The position numbers were made by a program, and so were the translations under genes. The notes beneath the pieces are model-generated. The model saw nothing but the letters and a program-made list of their open reading frames with translations. It did no database searches and was not told where the DNA came from. From Austwickia sp. (GTDB taxonomy: Bacteria > Actinomycetota > Actinomycetes > Actinomycetales > Dermatophilaceae): a stretch of DNA of 64,000 nucleotides. Shown one piece after another: positions 7,635-16,296 of the stretch. The stretch covers positions 4,216,001 to 4,280,000 of the forward strand of contig CP064985.1 of assembly GCA_016699675.1 (NCBI GenBank), read 5' to 3'. How positions within the stretch are numbered: the first letter of the stretch is position 1; every line of letters begins with the position of its first letter.

Positions 7635-9130
7635 GACCCCGCCCCGCCGACCACGGCGGCCTCCCGCGGGTGGACCTGCGGCACGCCACGACCCACCCGA
7701 CCCCGACGGGGGGCCCGGGCATGCCGGGGCGCGCGCCGCGGGAACGGACTGATGCGCAACGGCCGGCCCGCGGCAAGGTCCTCGACCCAGCCGAGCGCGA
7801 GGACGACCACCCAGATCAGCGCCCACGCGGCCCCGAGCAGGATCGCCACCTGATACGGGTTGCCCTCGAACAGGGTCGGGTCGACATACCGAGCCAGCGC
7901 CCACAGGGCGACGTCGATGCACACGTTGCCCCACAGGTAGATCGTCAGGGCCCGGCGGTTGACGGCGGCGACCAGGGCATCCAACCAACGGACCTTCGTC
8001 AACCACGACATGTCGACGTAGCACCGGAGCAGGATGAGCACGACCCCGAGGCTGTAGAGCATCGCGGCGACCGGGATGTCCGTGACGTTGACCCCCGTCT
8101 CGGGGTCCGGGTTCGCGATGGCCCAGGCCAGGCCCGCGCCGGCGAGCGCCGCGCCGATCAGCAGGATTCGTCCCAGCGGCACGGCGCGGAGCCGGCCGTC
8201 ATGGTGGGCGAAGCCCAGCATCCAGCACGCGGCGTACGTGAGCAGGTTGAGCGTGGTGGCCTCGAAGGGACCCCACAGCACCAGGACACTGCCGGCGACC
8301 GCGAGCAGGGCGATCGGCGCGGCGGCCAGGGTCTTGAGCGGCCAGCGCCGGAAGGTCCACAGCAGCGCGGGCGAGAGCAGGACCAGCCACAGGTAGGCGC
8401 TGATGTACCACAGCGGGACCGTGGCGGACGCGACCGCGGCGCTGCTCGGCGGCTCGGCCAGCGGGAGCACCCAGTAGATCATCGTGCCCCAGTCGGGGCC
8501 GCCGTGACCGGCGGCGTCCGCCCGCCAGCCGATGACGGCCATCGCGGCGATCATGACCGCACCGAAGGCCCAGTACGGCGGGAGCAGGCGCCGCATCCGA
8601 CGCAGCAACACCCGGACGTAGTGGCCTTGGTGCCGATCGAGCGAGGCCGCGGTCAGGGAGCCGGCGAGGGCGAACATGATCCCCATCGACGGGAAGGCGA
8701 TGGTCAGCCAGGCCCAGCCGACCAGGTGGTAGAGCACGACCCGGCCCAAGGCAAGGACCCGCAGCACGTCGATGTAGCGGTCCCGTTGCGGGGCCGGGCG
8801 GCTCGCCGCCGGCACCGGCTCGGTCGCCGGGGACTCGAGGTTCTGGGTGAGCTCAGCCTCGGCCACCACCTCGGCGACGCTGGATGTCGTCGGGGCGAGG
8901 ACCGCCGCGCACGACTCCGGGAAGACCTGACGGAACCCCGGCGGCGCGGTGTCGAGCACCACGGGCACCTCGACGGGCGGCGCGACGACCGGCGTACGGG
9001 GGGCCGCGGCCGGCGAGCTCGGGGCGGCGGCCGGGGAGCGCAGCGCAAAGCGAGGCAGCCGGCGCTGACCCAGGAACCGCCCCGGCCCCTGCTGGCGGGG
9101 GGCGACGTCGTGACGCTTGTCGATGGTCAT
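7631..9130 (-). CDS. Acyltransferase 3 family membrane protein (O-acetyltransferase-like)
   Basis: A 499-residue integral membrane protein. After a disordered Pro/Ala-rich cytoplasmic N-terminus of about 115 residues comes the acyltransferase-3 core, opening with YIDVLRVLALGRVVLYHLVG, whose Arg and His fit the conserved R/H of the family, then about ten membrane helices. Family members transfer acetyl or other acyl groups to sugars or exopolysaccharides across the membrane. The ATG overlaps the stop of the upstream synthase gene (ATGA) and the stop overlaps the chitosanase GTG, so all three are co-translated. Acylation of the polymer made by the neighbour is inferred; acyl donor and position are unknown. 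Confidence 0.85.
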   Translation of the reverse strand: MTIDKRHDVAPRQQGPGRFLGQRRLPRFALRSPAAAPSSPAAAPRTPVVAPPVEVPVVLDTAPPGFRQVFPESCAAVLAPTTSSVAEVVAEAELTQNLESPATEPVPAASRPAPQRDRYIDVLRVLALGRVVLYHLVGWAWLTIAFPSMGIMFALAGSLTAASLDRHQGHYVRVLLRRMRRLLPPYWAFGAVMIAAMAVIGWRADAAGHGGPDWGTMIYWVLPLAEPPSSAAVASATVPLWYISAYLWLVLLSPALLWTFRRWPLKTLAAAPIALLAVAGSVLVLWGPFEATTLNLLTYAACWMLGFAHHDGRLRAVPLGRILLIGAALAGAGLAWAIANPDPETGVNVTDIPVAAMLYSLGVVLILLRCYVDMSWLTKVRWLDALVAAVNRRALTIYLWGNVCIDVALWALARYVDPTLFEGNPYQVAILLGAAWALIWVVVLALGWVEDLAAGRPLRISPFPRRAPRHARAPRRGRVGRGVPQVHPREAAVVGGAGS

Positions 9131-11565
9131 GAGGACAGTCCCTTCGCGGCGCGGGCCCGCAGCGGCAGCAGCCGGCTCGCGGGGCGGGCCCCGCCGGCGT
9201 CGACCACGGTGTCCAGATCCATCGATCCGGTCCGCACGAGTTTGTTCCAGCCCATGCTGCGGCCCTTCCAGGCCAGATCCACCGAGGTGTAGAGCAGGTA
9301 GGCCCGCAACGGCTCGTACACCACGCGGTAGATCGGCACCATGGCCACGTGGCCCCAGCTCTCCTCCATCAACCGCGCCGCGATCGCGGCCAACACCACG
9401 TGCACCGCGAGGAAGAGCAGCGCATACCCGGCCAGCACCCCCGGCCCGTCGGTCTGCAGGGTGTTGACGGTCATGACGACCACGAACGGCAGGAACACCA
9501 GCGGCACCAGGATCGAGAGCACATAGCTGGGCAACACGTACATCCCCAACATGCCGAACTTGGGGCGCAGCATCATCCGGCGGTGCTTCCACATCGCCTG
9601 CAAGGTCCCGTAGGTCCACCGACTGCGCTGCTTCAACAGGTCATCCACCGTCTCCGGGGCCTCCGTGAGCGCCACCGCATCGGTGTCCTGAGTCACCCGC
9701 CAACCCAACTCATGCAAGGTCAGCGCCAGATCGCAGTCCTCCGCCAAGGTCGCCGTGGAATACCCACCCGCGGCCACGATCGCCTCCTTGCGCCAGGCCG
9801 CGCAGGCCCCCGGGATGATCGAGATCGCGCCCAGCGCGTCCTGAGCCGAACGCTCCAAGCCGATCTGCGTCAGGTACTCCAGCGCCTGCCAGCGCGTGAG
9901 CAGGTTCTTGCTGCGGTTGCCGACCCGCACGACGCCGGCCACCGCGCCGAGGCGCTGCACGTCCTTACCGACCGCGAAGTGCCGAACGAGGTTGCTGATC
10001 GTGTCGGTCATGACGATCGTGTCCGCGTCCAGCGTGACGATGATCTCGCCCTGTGCCGCGCCGATGCCGTTGTTGAGCGCCGTGGCCTTGCCCCCGTTCG
10101 GCTGGGTGTACAACCGCACCCGCGGGTCCTCGGCCGCCAACGACAGCACCTCCGCCATCGTCCCGTCCGACGAACCGTCATCGACGACCAGCACCTCGGT
10201 CAGCGGGTAGTCCGACAGCAGGATGGACCGCAGGGTCCGGGCAATGACCGGCTCCTCGTTGTACGCAGCGATCACCACCGAGACGGACAGCCCGATCTCG
10301 GCCGGGTGCGGCCACGAACGCCGCCTGCGCCGCCACTTCATCCCTGCCGCGAGCAGCACATTGGCGACCCCCACGACCAGCGTCATCCCGACCGCGATCA
10401 GGAAGAGGCCCTTCATCAGCAGCCGCGGCCAGTCATACAGGCCGACCACGATCGTCTCGGAAATCCGATCCAGGGCGGACGCCGACACCGGCGCATTCGC
10501 CTGCGCGATCAGGGGATTCACCTGCGGCATGGTGTGGAACGAATAACCCGCCGCCCGCGCCGCATCGATCAGCCGCGCCGTGTATTGCACGGTCCGCATC
10601 CGATCCGGCCCGCCGCCGTCGTGCATCAACACCGTGATGTTCTCGCCCGTGCTGAAGTCGGGCAACGGAATGTCCGCAGCCGTCTCATTCGGCCGCGCAT
10701 CGTGCTCCCAGTCCAGGGTGTCGAAGTCATAGTCCGCATGCACGTAACCCAACCGCTGGGCCCGCAACAACCCCGTGACCGTGTCCTGCAAGCTGTGCTC
10801 GTCCGGACCGGTATAAGGCGCCCGCCAGATCCCGACCTCACGCCCCGTGATCGAGCGCAGCACCCGCTCGGTCTGCACCACCTCCAGCTGCTGCCGCCAG
10901 TCCGGCACCTCCGCGACCCGCGGATGCGTCATCGTGTGCAGGCCGATCCCGTGCCCCTCGTTCGCCATCCGCCGAACCACGTCCGGCGCGAGCGCGGCCT
11001 TATCGCCAATGAGGAAGAACGTCGCCGGCACCTTGTTCTTACCCAGCAGATCCAACAACGCCGGCGTCACCACCGGATCAACCCCGTCGTCATACGTCAA
11101 CGAGATCGTCTTGGTGGCCGTCTGCGAATACCCATACCGCTGAATCGCGTACTTCGCCGAACCCACCTTCGCAACCGACTCCGCATCCAGATTGCCGAGC
11201 TTCTCGCCGGTGAACGGCTCGACGCTCGTGGTGACCCCCTGCTCCGTCGTGAGGCGGACGACCCGCTCCAACGGACCTCGACCGAAGACCGGCGGGTGGT
11301 CCCCCACGTCTTCCCGCGCGAGGACGGGCGTGTCGGCCGCGGCGGGCGTCATGCGCGGGCTGGCCCACAGTTGCGGCCCGACCAGCGCCAGGATGACGAC
11401 CGCGGCCAGCGCCACCGCGACGAGAACTCGTCGCGTGCGACGCCACCGCCGACCCGACGGGTCGGCGAAAACGCTCTGACCCCAGCCATGCTCGTGATTG
11501 ACCACCGCTACCGTCGCGGTGTCCCCGGCTCCCCCGGCTTTGCGTCCAGACAGGCGCAAGCGCAC
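9127..11565 (-). CDS. Bifunctional polysaccharide deacetylase (NodB) / processive GT2 polysaccharide synthase
   Basis: An 812-residue fusion. The order is TM1 (47-63); an extracellular NodB deacetylase with all motifs, TYDD (157-160), H210 and H214 in HTMTHP, RAPY (248-251), DYDFDTLDW, and LMHDGGG (H315); TM2 (385-407); and a cytoplasmic GT2 domain with DDGSSDGT, DADT (513-516), AED (608-610) and QRSRW (646-650), followed by C-terminal helices. The architecture combines PgaB-like deacetylase and PgaC/NodC-like synthase functions and recalls Streptomyces MatB, implicated in PNAG synthesis. The likely product is a partly N-deacetylated GlcNAc polymer. The GTG at 11565 has GGGGGAGG upstream; a longer reading to 11739 lacks a comparable site. 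First gene of the operon. Confidence 0.9.
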   Translation of the reverse strand: MRLRLSGRKAGGAGDTATVAVVNHEHGWGQSVFADPSGRRWRRTRRVLVAVALAAVVILALVGPQLWASPRMTPAAADTPVLAREDVGDHPPVFGRGPLERVVRLTTEQGVTTSVEPFTGEKLGNLDAESVAKVGSAKYAIQRYGYSQTATKTISLTYDDGVDPVVTPALLDLLGKNKVPATFFLIGDKAALAPDVVRRMANEGHGIGLHTMTHPRVAEVPDWRQQLEVVQTERVLRSITGREVGIWRAPYTGPDEHSLQDTVTGLLRAQRLGYVHADYDFDTLDWEHDARPNETAADIPLPDFSTGENITVLMHDGGGPDRMRTVQYTARLIDAARAAGYSFHTMPQVNPLIAQANAPVSASALDRISETIVVGLYDWPRLLMKGLFLIAVGMTLVVGVANVLLAAGMKWRRRRRSWPHPAEIGLSVSVVIAAYNEEPVIARTLRSILLSDYPLTEVLVVDDGSSDGTMAEVLSLAAEDPRVRLYTQPNGGKATALNNGIGAAQGEIIVTLDADTIVMTDTISNLVRHFAVGKDVQRLGAVAGVVRVGNRSKNLLTRWQALEYLTQIGLERSAQDALGAISIIPGACAAWRKEAIVAAGGYSTATLAEDCDLALTLHELGWRVTQDTDAVALTEAPETVDDLLKQRSRWTYGTLQAMWKHRRMMLRPKFGMLGMYVLPSYVLSILVPLVFLPFVVVMTVNTLQTDGPGVLAGYALLFLAVHVVLAAIAARLMEESWGHVAMVPIYRVVYEPLRAYLLYTSVDLAWKGRSMGWNKLVRTGSMDLDTVVDAGGARPASRLLPLRARAAKGLSS

Positions 11566-11723
11566 GTAACCCTCCCCCAAGTGTGACGCTTGGGACGAGG
11601 CTTTCCACGGCGTGGCATTCGATCCCCATCGATGACCACGGTCGCGCCCGCGCTGTTTCCGGCGGCACTGCCGCCGACCCCAACACCGCGGGCAAACCAA
11701 CCCCCAAGCTGTTTCCCCGCATT

Positions 11724-11771
11724 CGAGAATACAAAGCAATTGGACCCATGTCCAATTGCTGTCGATTCTCG
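11724..11771 (-). promoter_or_regulatory. 48-bp symmetric dyad overlapping a promoter of the polysaccharide operon
   Basis: An AT-rich block in very GC-rich surroundings. It has nested perfect inverted repeats: outer CGAGAAT/ATTCTCG (11724-11730, 11765-11771) and inner AGCAATTGGAC/GTCCAATTGCT (11735-11745, 11750-11760), each separated by four-base spacers. On the minus strand TTGGAC (11755-11750) and TATTCT (11731-11726) are 18 bp apart and fit -35 and -10 elements, giving a leader of about 150 nt. A palindrome gcgaattcgc lies just upstream at 11784-11793. The symmetry suggests a repressor operator; a terminator for the upstream kinase gene is the alternative. Confidence 0.6.
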
Positions 11772-11837
11772 GTTATGCCACAAGCGAATTCGCGGGATAG
11801 GGAGCGGGGAAAAGCGGTCCCGCACGCGCGGGCTGGG

Positions 11838-12728
11838 CTAGTGCGACCTCCGGCCGGTGGGCGGCGGCAGCGCGTCCAGCCACGACCGGGCGCCCGCCGT
11901 GGCGACGCGCGCGGCCCCCACCTGAGCCGCGAACCCCACGGCGGGGGCCAGCGCCAACCCCGCGGCGAGGGCGGCCGCCAGCCCGCCGTGGAAGGCGTCC
12001 CCCGCCCCCAAGGTGTCCACGGCGGCGACCGTGGGTGGGGTGACGCGTCCGGCGCTCCCGCGCCGCTGCGCCCAGAGGATGTCGCGGGCGCCGTCGGTCA
12101 TGACGGCGGCTCCGGCGCCGGCCGCGAGGATGTGCGCGACGGCCGCCTGCGCATCAAGCCCCAGCCCGGCCGCGTAGTCCGCCGAGCCCGCGACGACGTC
12201 GAGCCGGCCCAGCCACTCCTCCGCGTGGGGTTTGGCGCTCCCTGCGTCAAGCACCGAGAGGGGACGGGGCGGACCTGCGCTTGCTCCGGCAAGCGCGGCG
12301 AGTGCCGCCCCGGCCGCCGCGGGATGGTGGCCGTCCAAGAGCAGGACATCGGCTCGGGCCACCAGCTCCACGGCCTCGGCAGGCAGCCTCCAGCTCGTGG
12401 TCAGCGCACCGGGCGACACCACGGTGCGCTCCCCAGCAGCGTCGACCAGGCACGCCGCGACGGGAAGGGACCATCCTGGCGGCGCGAGATCGACGACCCG
12501 CACGGCGTACGACTCCAGCTCCGCCCGCACGACGGCTGCCGCCCGCGAGTCCCCCAGGCCGGTGACGAGGACCGCCGAGCCCAGCAGTCGCGCGGCGCAC
12601 ACGGCGGCGTTGGCCGCCGGCCCGCCGGCCGCCACCTCCGCGGCGATGCTCACGTGTTTGCGGCCCCACGCCACGGGCTCCGCGACGCGTTGAACCACGT
12701 CGAGGACGGTCAGGCCGACGCAGACCAC
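11838..12728 (-). CDS. PfkB-family carbohydrate kinase
   Basis: A 296-residue ribokinase/PfkB-fold kinase. The N-terminus VVCVGLTVLDVV, the AAGGPAANAAVCAARLL glycine-rich sugar site and the DTLGAGDAFHGGL motif with the catalytic Asp are all present. The family phosphorylates sugars, nucleosides or related alcohols with ATP; the substrate cannot be read from sequence. The GTG at 12728 gives the usual family N-terminus; a CTG overlapping the upstream stop is a less likely start. It follows an ATP-dependent kinase gene on the same strand by 44 bp, so the two may act in one sugar-salvage step. Rpe is three genes upstream but separated by 176 bp. Confidence 0.85.
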   Translation of the reverse strand: MVCVGLTVLDVVQRVAEPVAWGRKHVSIAAEVAAGGPAANAAVCAARLLGSAVLVTGLGDSRAAAVVRAELESYAVRVVDLAPPGWSLPVAACLVDAAGERTVVSPGALTTSWRLPAEAVELVARADVLLLDGHHPAAAGAALAALAGASAGPPRPLSVLDAGSAKPHAEEWLGRLDVVAGSADYAAGLGLDAQAAVAHILAAGAGAAVMTDGARDILWAQRRGSAGRVTPPTVAAVDTLGAGDAFHGGLAAALAAGLALAPAVGFAAQVGAARVATAGARSWLDALPPPTGRRSH

Positions 12729-12772
12729 GCCGCCTCGCGACGGCGCGGGCAGCGACGCCAGAGGGCCGCCGG

Positions 12773-13867
12773 TCAGTAGTGCTCCCCGGCTGAGAGCGAG
12801 AGCTGGACCACGACATCGGCGCGATCCCGCGTGGCGGCGACGACGTGCGCGTTCTCGGCGTCCACCCCCACCGTGACCCGCGCCCGAGCCTGGGCCTTGC
12901 TGCGGCCGTAGTGCCGGTGCCGGCCCACGAGCCGCTCGACGCGGACGCGCTCCGGAACCTCGACGTACCAGACCTCGTGGCACAGCGCCCGCGCCTCGAG
13001 CCACTGGCGCTGGGGAAGCAGGAGGTAGTTCCCCTCCGTGATCACGACCCGGGTGGACGGCCGGACGGCGACCGCGCCGGCGACCGGTTCCTCAAGGTCG
13101 CGCCAATACTCGGGCGCCCACACGGTCCGCTGGTCGTCGCGGCGCAGCCGGCGCAGCAGGGCGAGGTAGCCGTCGAGGTCGAACGTGTCCGGTGCCCCGC
13201 GGCGCGCGCCCCGGCCCATCCGCGTCAGCGCCGCCGACGACAGCTGGAACCCGTCGACCCCGATGACGGCCGCGTCGACGCAACACGCGGCGAGATAGTC
13301 CGCGTACGACGTCTTTCCGGCCCCCGGCGCGCCGCTGATCCCGAGCACCAGGCGGCCCGGGTGCCGCTCCAGGAGCCGCAGCAGCCGCTGCCAGGCCTGG
13401 GCCTCGTCGAGGACCACGGGGCCACTCTTGTCGACGGACGGCGCGCGAACACCCTCCCCGGCCGACCTGGCCTCGCCGGGGTCCACGAGGAAGCCGGCAT
13501 CGTCGACGCCCGCCGCGCCGCCGTCGTCCCCATGCCGGTCGTCTCCCGTGGCGGGCGCCGTGGCCGGGGGCATCGCGGGGATGGTGCCCCACATCGAGGC
13601 CACCCGCACCGAGAACGGAACCTCGGGGATGTCCGGCAGGTCCTCATCGAACGGCGACGCCGCGAAGCCCGCCGCGTCGAAGGCCGTCTCGTCGAAACCC
13701 GCCGCGTCCACCGCCGTCTCGTCGAAATCCGGTGCGTCCAGCGCCGTCTCGTCGACGCCGGCCGCATCGAACGCGGGCGCCTCCGCCGGCTGCTCCCCCG
13801 CGGGCTCGAAGGCACAGTCCTCGTGCATCTCGGCGGTGGAGTCGACGGGGAGCCTGTACGCGGTCAC
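12773..13867 (-). CDS. Uridine-kinase-like P-loop kinase with repetitive acidic N-terminus
   Basis: A 364-residue protein whose C-terminal 210 residues are a nucleoside/phosphoribulokinase-type P-loop kinase: Walker A GISGAPGAGKTS (176-187), DGFQLSS, an RVVITEGNYLLL core strand and VPERVRVERLVGRH lid region. Similar stand-alone proteins are annotated as nucleoside kinases or fructose-transport kinases. Residues 1-150 are atypical: acidic, disordered, with four tandem 10-residue repeats (about 33-72) of the form FDETAVDAAG. The GTG at 13867 is the longest plausible start; an internal start near residue 92 would remove the repeats. Substrate unknown. It heads a likely two-gene operon with the PfkB kinase. 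Confidence 0.75.
   Translation of the reverse strand: MTAYRLPVDSTAEMHEDCAFEPAGEQPAEAPAFDAAGVDETALDAPDFDETAVDAAGFDETAFDAAGFAASPFDEDLPDIPEVPFSVRVASMWGTIPAMPPATAPATGDDRHGDDGGAAGVDDAGFLVDPGEARSAGEGVRAPSVDKSGPVVLDEAQAWQRLLRLLERHPGRLVLGISGAPGAGKTSYADYLAACCVDAAVIGVDGFQLSSAALTRMGRGARRGAPDTFDLDGYLALLRRLRRDDQRTVWAPEYWRDLEEPVAGAVAVRPSTRVVITEGNYLLLPQRQWLEARALCHEVWYVEVPERVRVERLVGRHRHYGRSKAQARARVTVGVDAENAHVVAATRDRADVVVQLSLSAGEHY
13652..13771 (-). repeat. Four 30-bp in-frame tandem repeats
   Basis: Within the kinase gene, about four 30-bp units encode variants of FDAAGVDETA, LDAPDFDETA, VDAAGFDETA and FDAAGFAASP. The period is exactly ten codons, so copy-number change would keep the frame. Confidence 0.7.
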
Positions 13868-14043
13868 GGGGCCCGGCCTCTTGTTCGGTCACGATCGGCG
13901 ACGGCGCTGGGCGTTGTCGCTGAATTCTGTTCGCGGACAGCCTAACCCCTGGTAGCGCATGTGAAATAGCGCACCGTCTTCCCCGGGGAAACCGGCGAGG
14001 CGAGCGTGCTAACTGCGGCCGCCGCCGAGGGACGCCGAGCGCC

Positions 14044-14703
14044 TCAAGCATGGCGGTGCCGCTGCGCCAACGAGCGCAGCTGCTCCACCGCGCCGGCGGC
14101 GTCGGCGGCGCCGTAGACCGCGGACCCGGCCACGAACACGTCGGCGCCCGCCTCCGCACACTGTTCGATGGTGTCCGCGGACACCCCGCCGTCGACCTGC
14201 ACCCAGATCTCGCCGCCGTGCCGCCGGACCGCCTCGCGCACCGCCCGGACCTTGGGCAGCTGATCGGCGAGGAAGCTCTGCCCGCCGAAGCCCGGCTCCA
14301 CCGTCATCACCAGCACCATGTCCACCTCGGGCAGCAGCTCCTCGTACGGCGCCCAGGGCGTCCCCGGCTTGAGCGCCATGCTCGCCCGGGCGCCGGCCGC
14401 GCGGATCGCGCGGGCGAGCCGGCGATGCTCCCGGGCGGCCTCGACGTGAAAGGTCACGCTCTTGGCGCCGGCCTCGGCGTACGGCGGGGCCCACCGGTCG
14501 GGATCCTCGATCATGAGGTGGCAGTCGATGGGGATGGGGCTCACTTCGAGTAGGGCCTCGACGACCGGCAGGCCCAGCGTGAGGTTGGGCACGAAGTGGT
14601 TGTCCATGACGTCCACGTGGGCCCAGTCGGCGTTCCGCACCGCCTGCAGCTCGTCGGCCAGGCGGGCGAAATCGGCGGACAGGAGGCTCGGCGAGATCTG
14701 CAC
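14044..14703 (-). CDS. rpe: Ribulose-phosphate 3-epimerase
   Basis: Pentose-phosphate-pathway TIM-barrel epimerase, about 219 residues, interconverting ribulose-5-phosphate and xylulose-5-phosphate. Recognisable are ISPSLLSADFARL at the start, HVDVMDNHFVPNLT, CHLMIEDPDRW, VLVMTVEPGFGGQSF and VQVDGGVSADT, which carry the metal and phosphate ligands. The GTG at 14703 gives the normal N-terminus; another in-frame GTG at 14733 would add ten residues. It follows rsmB, the order known for fmt-rsmB-rpe-ribD in actinobacteria, but here ribD is displaced by about 9 kb of kinases and the polysaccharide locus. Confidence 0.94.
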   Translation of the reverse strand: MQISPSLLSADFARLADELQAVRNADWAHVDVMDNHFVPNLTLGLPVVEALLEVSPIPIDCHLMIEDPDRWAPPYAEAGAKSVTFHVEAAREHRRLARAIRAAGARASMALKPGTPWAPYEELLPEVDMVLVMTVEPGFGGQSFLADQLPKVRAVREAVRRHGGEIWVQVDGGVSADTIEQCAEAGADVFVAGSAVYGAADAAGAVEQLRSLAQRHRHA

Positions 14704-14766
14704 CCGGCCAGCGTAGACGCCACTCCACCGCACCCCCGACGCGGCGGGCGGCCCGGTGCGTGGGGC

Positions 14767-16296
14767 TCAGCTGGTGCGGCGCAGCAGGGCGGCGAACATC
14801 GCATCGGTGCCGTGCCGGTGCGGCCACAACTGCACGAACGGCGGCGCCCCCACGCCGGTGACCGAAGCAAGCGCCACCTGGTCGACCACGGCCGCGGTGT
14901 CCAGTTCCTCGACGGCCAGCCCCGCCCGAGCCGCGCGCCGCAGCGCATCGGCCAAGACGTACCGCGTTTCCGGCAGGTGCGGGCTGCACGTCGCGTAGAG
15001 GACCACCCCGCCCGGACGGACGGCGCGCAGCGCGGAGTCCAGCAGCTCGCCCTGCAGCGCGACCAGCGTCGGGACGTCGTCGGGGCTGCGGCGCCAGCGC
15101 GCCTCGGGCCTGCGACGCAGCGCCCCGAGACCGCTGCACGGCGCGTCGACGAGCACCCGGTCGTAGGCGCCCGGCTCGGCCGCCCCGATCTCGCGGCCGT
15201 CCCCCGTCCCGACGAACACCTGCGCCCCCGCGGCGACCGCCGCGGCGACGGTCTGGCGCACCAGTCGGGCGCGGTGTTCGCTGCTGTCGTTGGCGAACAG
15301 GGTCGCCCCGCGGTCCCGCGCGATGGCGGCGAGCAGCCCCGCCTTGCCGCCGGGCCCGGCACACAGGTCGAGCCAGTTCTCCGCGGGCGCAGGGGTCGCA
15401 GACTCCTCCGGTACGTCGTGCGCCGGTGGAAGCACCGGCGCCGCGGCCAGCACCAGCGCGATGAGCTGGCTGCCCTCGTCCTGCACGGCGGCCCGGCCCT
15501 CCCGCACGGCGGCCAGCGCCCCGGGGTCTCCGCCGGTCACCAGCCGCGCGGCGGTCGGGACCAACGACCCGGCGACCGCCCCCGCCCCCGTGAGCTCCGT
15601 CACCGTTGCCAGGCCCGGCCGGGCGGCGAGCGTCACGACCGGGGCCTCGTTGTCGGCGGCCAGCAGCTCGGCCAGGGCGTTGTCGACATCGTCCGGCCCG
15701 GCGGCACCGTGCCCCAGCAGCGCGGAGCGCAGCGCCCGCACGATCCACTCCGGATGCGAGGTCGCCACGGCCAGCCGGGCCAGGGGCTCGGCGCCCTCGG
15801 GCGCGACCTCGCGCAGCCAGTCCTCGCGGGTCCGCTCGCTCACCCGGTGCAGCACCGCGTTGACCAGGCCACCGACGCCCGGCCCGTGGCTGTCGCGGGC
15901 CAGCGCGACCGTGGTGTCGCAGGCGGCGTGCACGGGGACACGCATGCCCAGCAGCTGGTGCGTGCCGAGCCGGAGCAGGTCGAGCACCGCCGGGTCGAGC
16001 CGGTCCAGCGGGCGGCCGGCCGCCAGCGCGATGATCGGGTCGTATCGGCCGCGAAGGCGGGTGGCGCCGTAGACGAGTTCCGTGGCGAAGGCCGCGTCCC
16101 GGCCGCGCAGTCCGGCGGCGCGCAGCTGCTTCGGCAGCTCCAGGTTCGTGTAGGCCCCGGCGTCGACCGCGCGCATCACGGCGTACGCGACGGTGCGCGC
16201 CGGATCCGCGCGCCGGTGCCGCTCCGCTGGGGTGGTCACCGACCGGCGCCGCGGCCCGCGGTGCCGCGGTGGCTGCCCCTGGCTGCGCTCAGCCAC
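14767..16296 (-). CDS. rsmB: 16S rRNA (cytosine(967)-C5)-methyltransferase
   Basis: A 509-residue RsmB/Sun/Fmu homologue: N-terminal NusB-like RNA-binding domain (about 25-160, with AFATELVYGATR and LLRLGTHQLL) and a C-terminal SAM-dependent methyltransferase with WLDLCAGPGGKA, DAPCSGLGALRRRPEARW and YATCSPHLPE, which hold the two catalytic cysteines. It methylates C967-equivalent cytosine in 16S rRNA. The GTG start overlaps the end of fmt, which implies coupled translation. The first 30 residues are basic and low in complexity. Confidence 0.93.
   Translation of the reverse strand: MAERSQGQPPRHRGPRRRSVTTPAERHRRADPARTVAYAVMRAVDAGAYTNLELPKQLRAAGLRGRDAAFATELVYGATRLRGRYDPIIALAAGRPLDRLDPAVLDLLRLGTHQLLGMRVPVHAACDTTVALARDSHGPGVGGLVNAVLHRVSERTREDWLREVAPEGAEPLARLAVATSHPEWIVRALRSALLGHGAAGPDDVDNALAELLAADNEAPVVTLAARPGLATVTELTGAGAVAGSLVPTAARLVTGGDPGALAAVREGRAAVQDEGSQLIALVLAAAPVLPPAHDVPEESATPAPAENWLDLCAGPGGKAGLLAAIARDRGATLFANDSSEHRARLVRQTVAAAVAAGAQVFVGTGDGREIGAAEPGAYDRVLVDAPCSGLGALRRRPEARWRRSPDDVPTLVALQGELLDSALRAVRPGGVVLYATCSPHLPETRYVLADALRRAARAGLAVEELDTAAVVDQVALASVTGVGAPPFVQLWPHRHGTDAMFAALLRRTS

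Noticed and set aside
9127..11565. Reading the deacetylase-synthase as a true nodulation-factor (nodBC) system
   Set aside because: No NodA, sulfotransferase or other Nod genes accompany it, and the fused membrane architecture fits exopolysaccharide synthases better.
11566..11739. Longer N-terminus of the deacetylase-synthase starting at 11739
   Set aside because: It would run through the dyad promoter and lacks a good ribosome-binding site; the GTG at 11565 has a strong one.
12729..13004. Upstream extension of the PfkB kinase to 13004
   Set aside because: It overlaps the real upstream kinase gene in another frame and is Arg/Gly-rich without family similarity.
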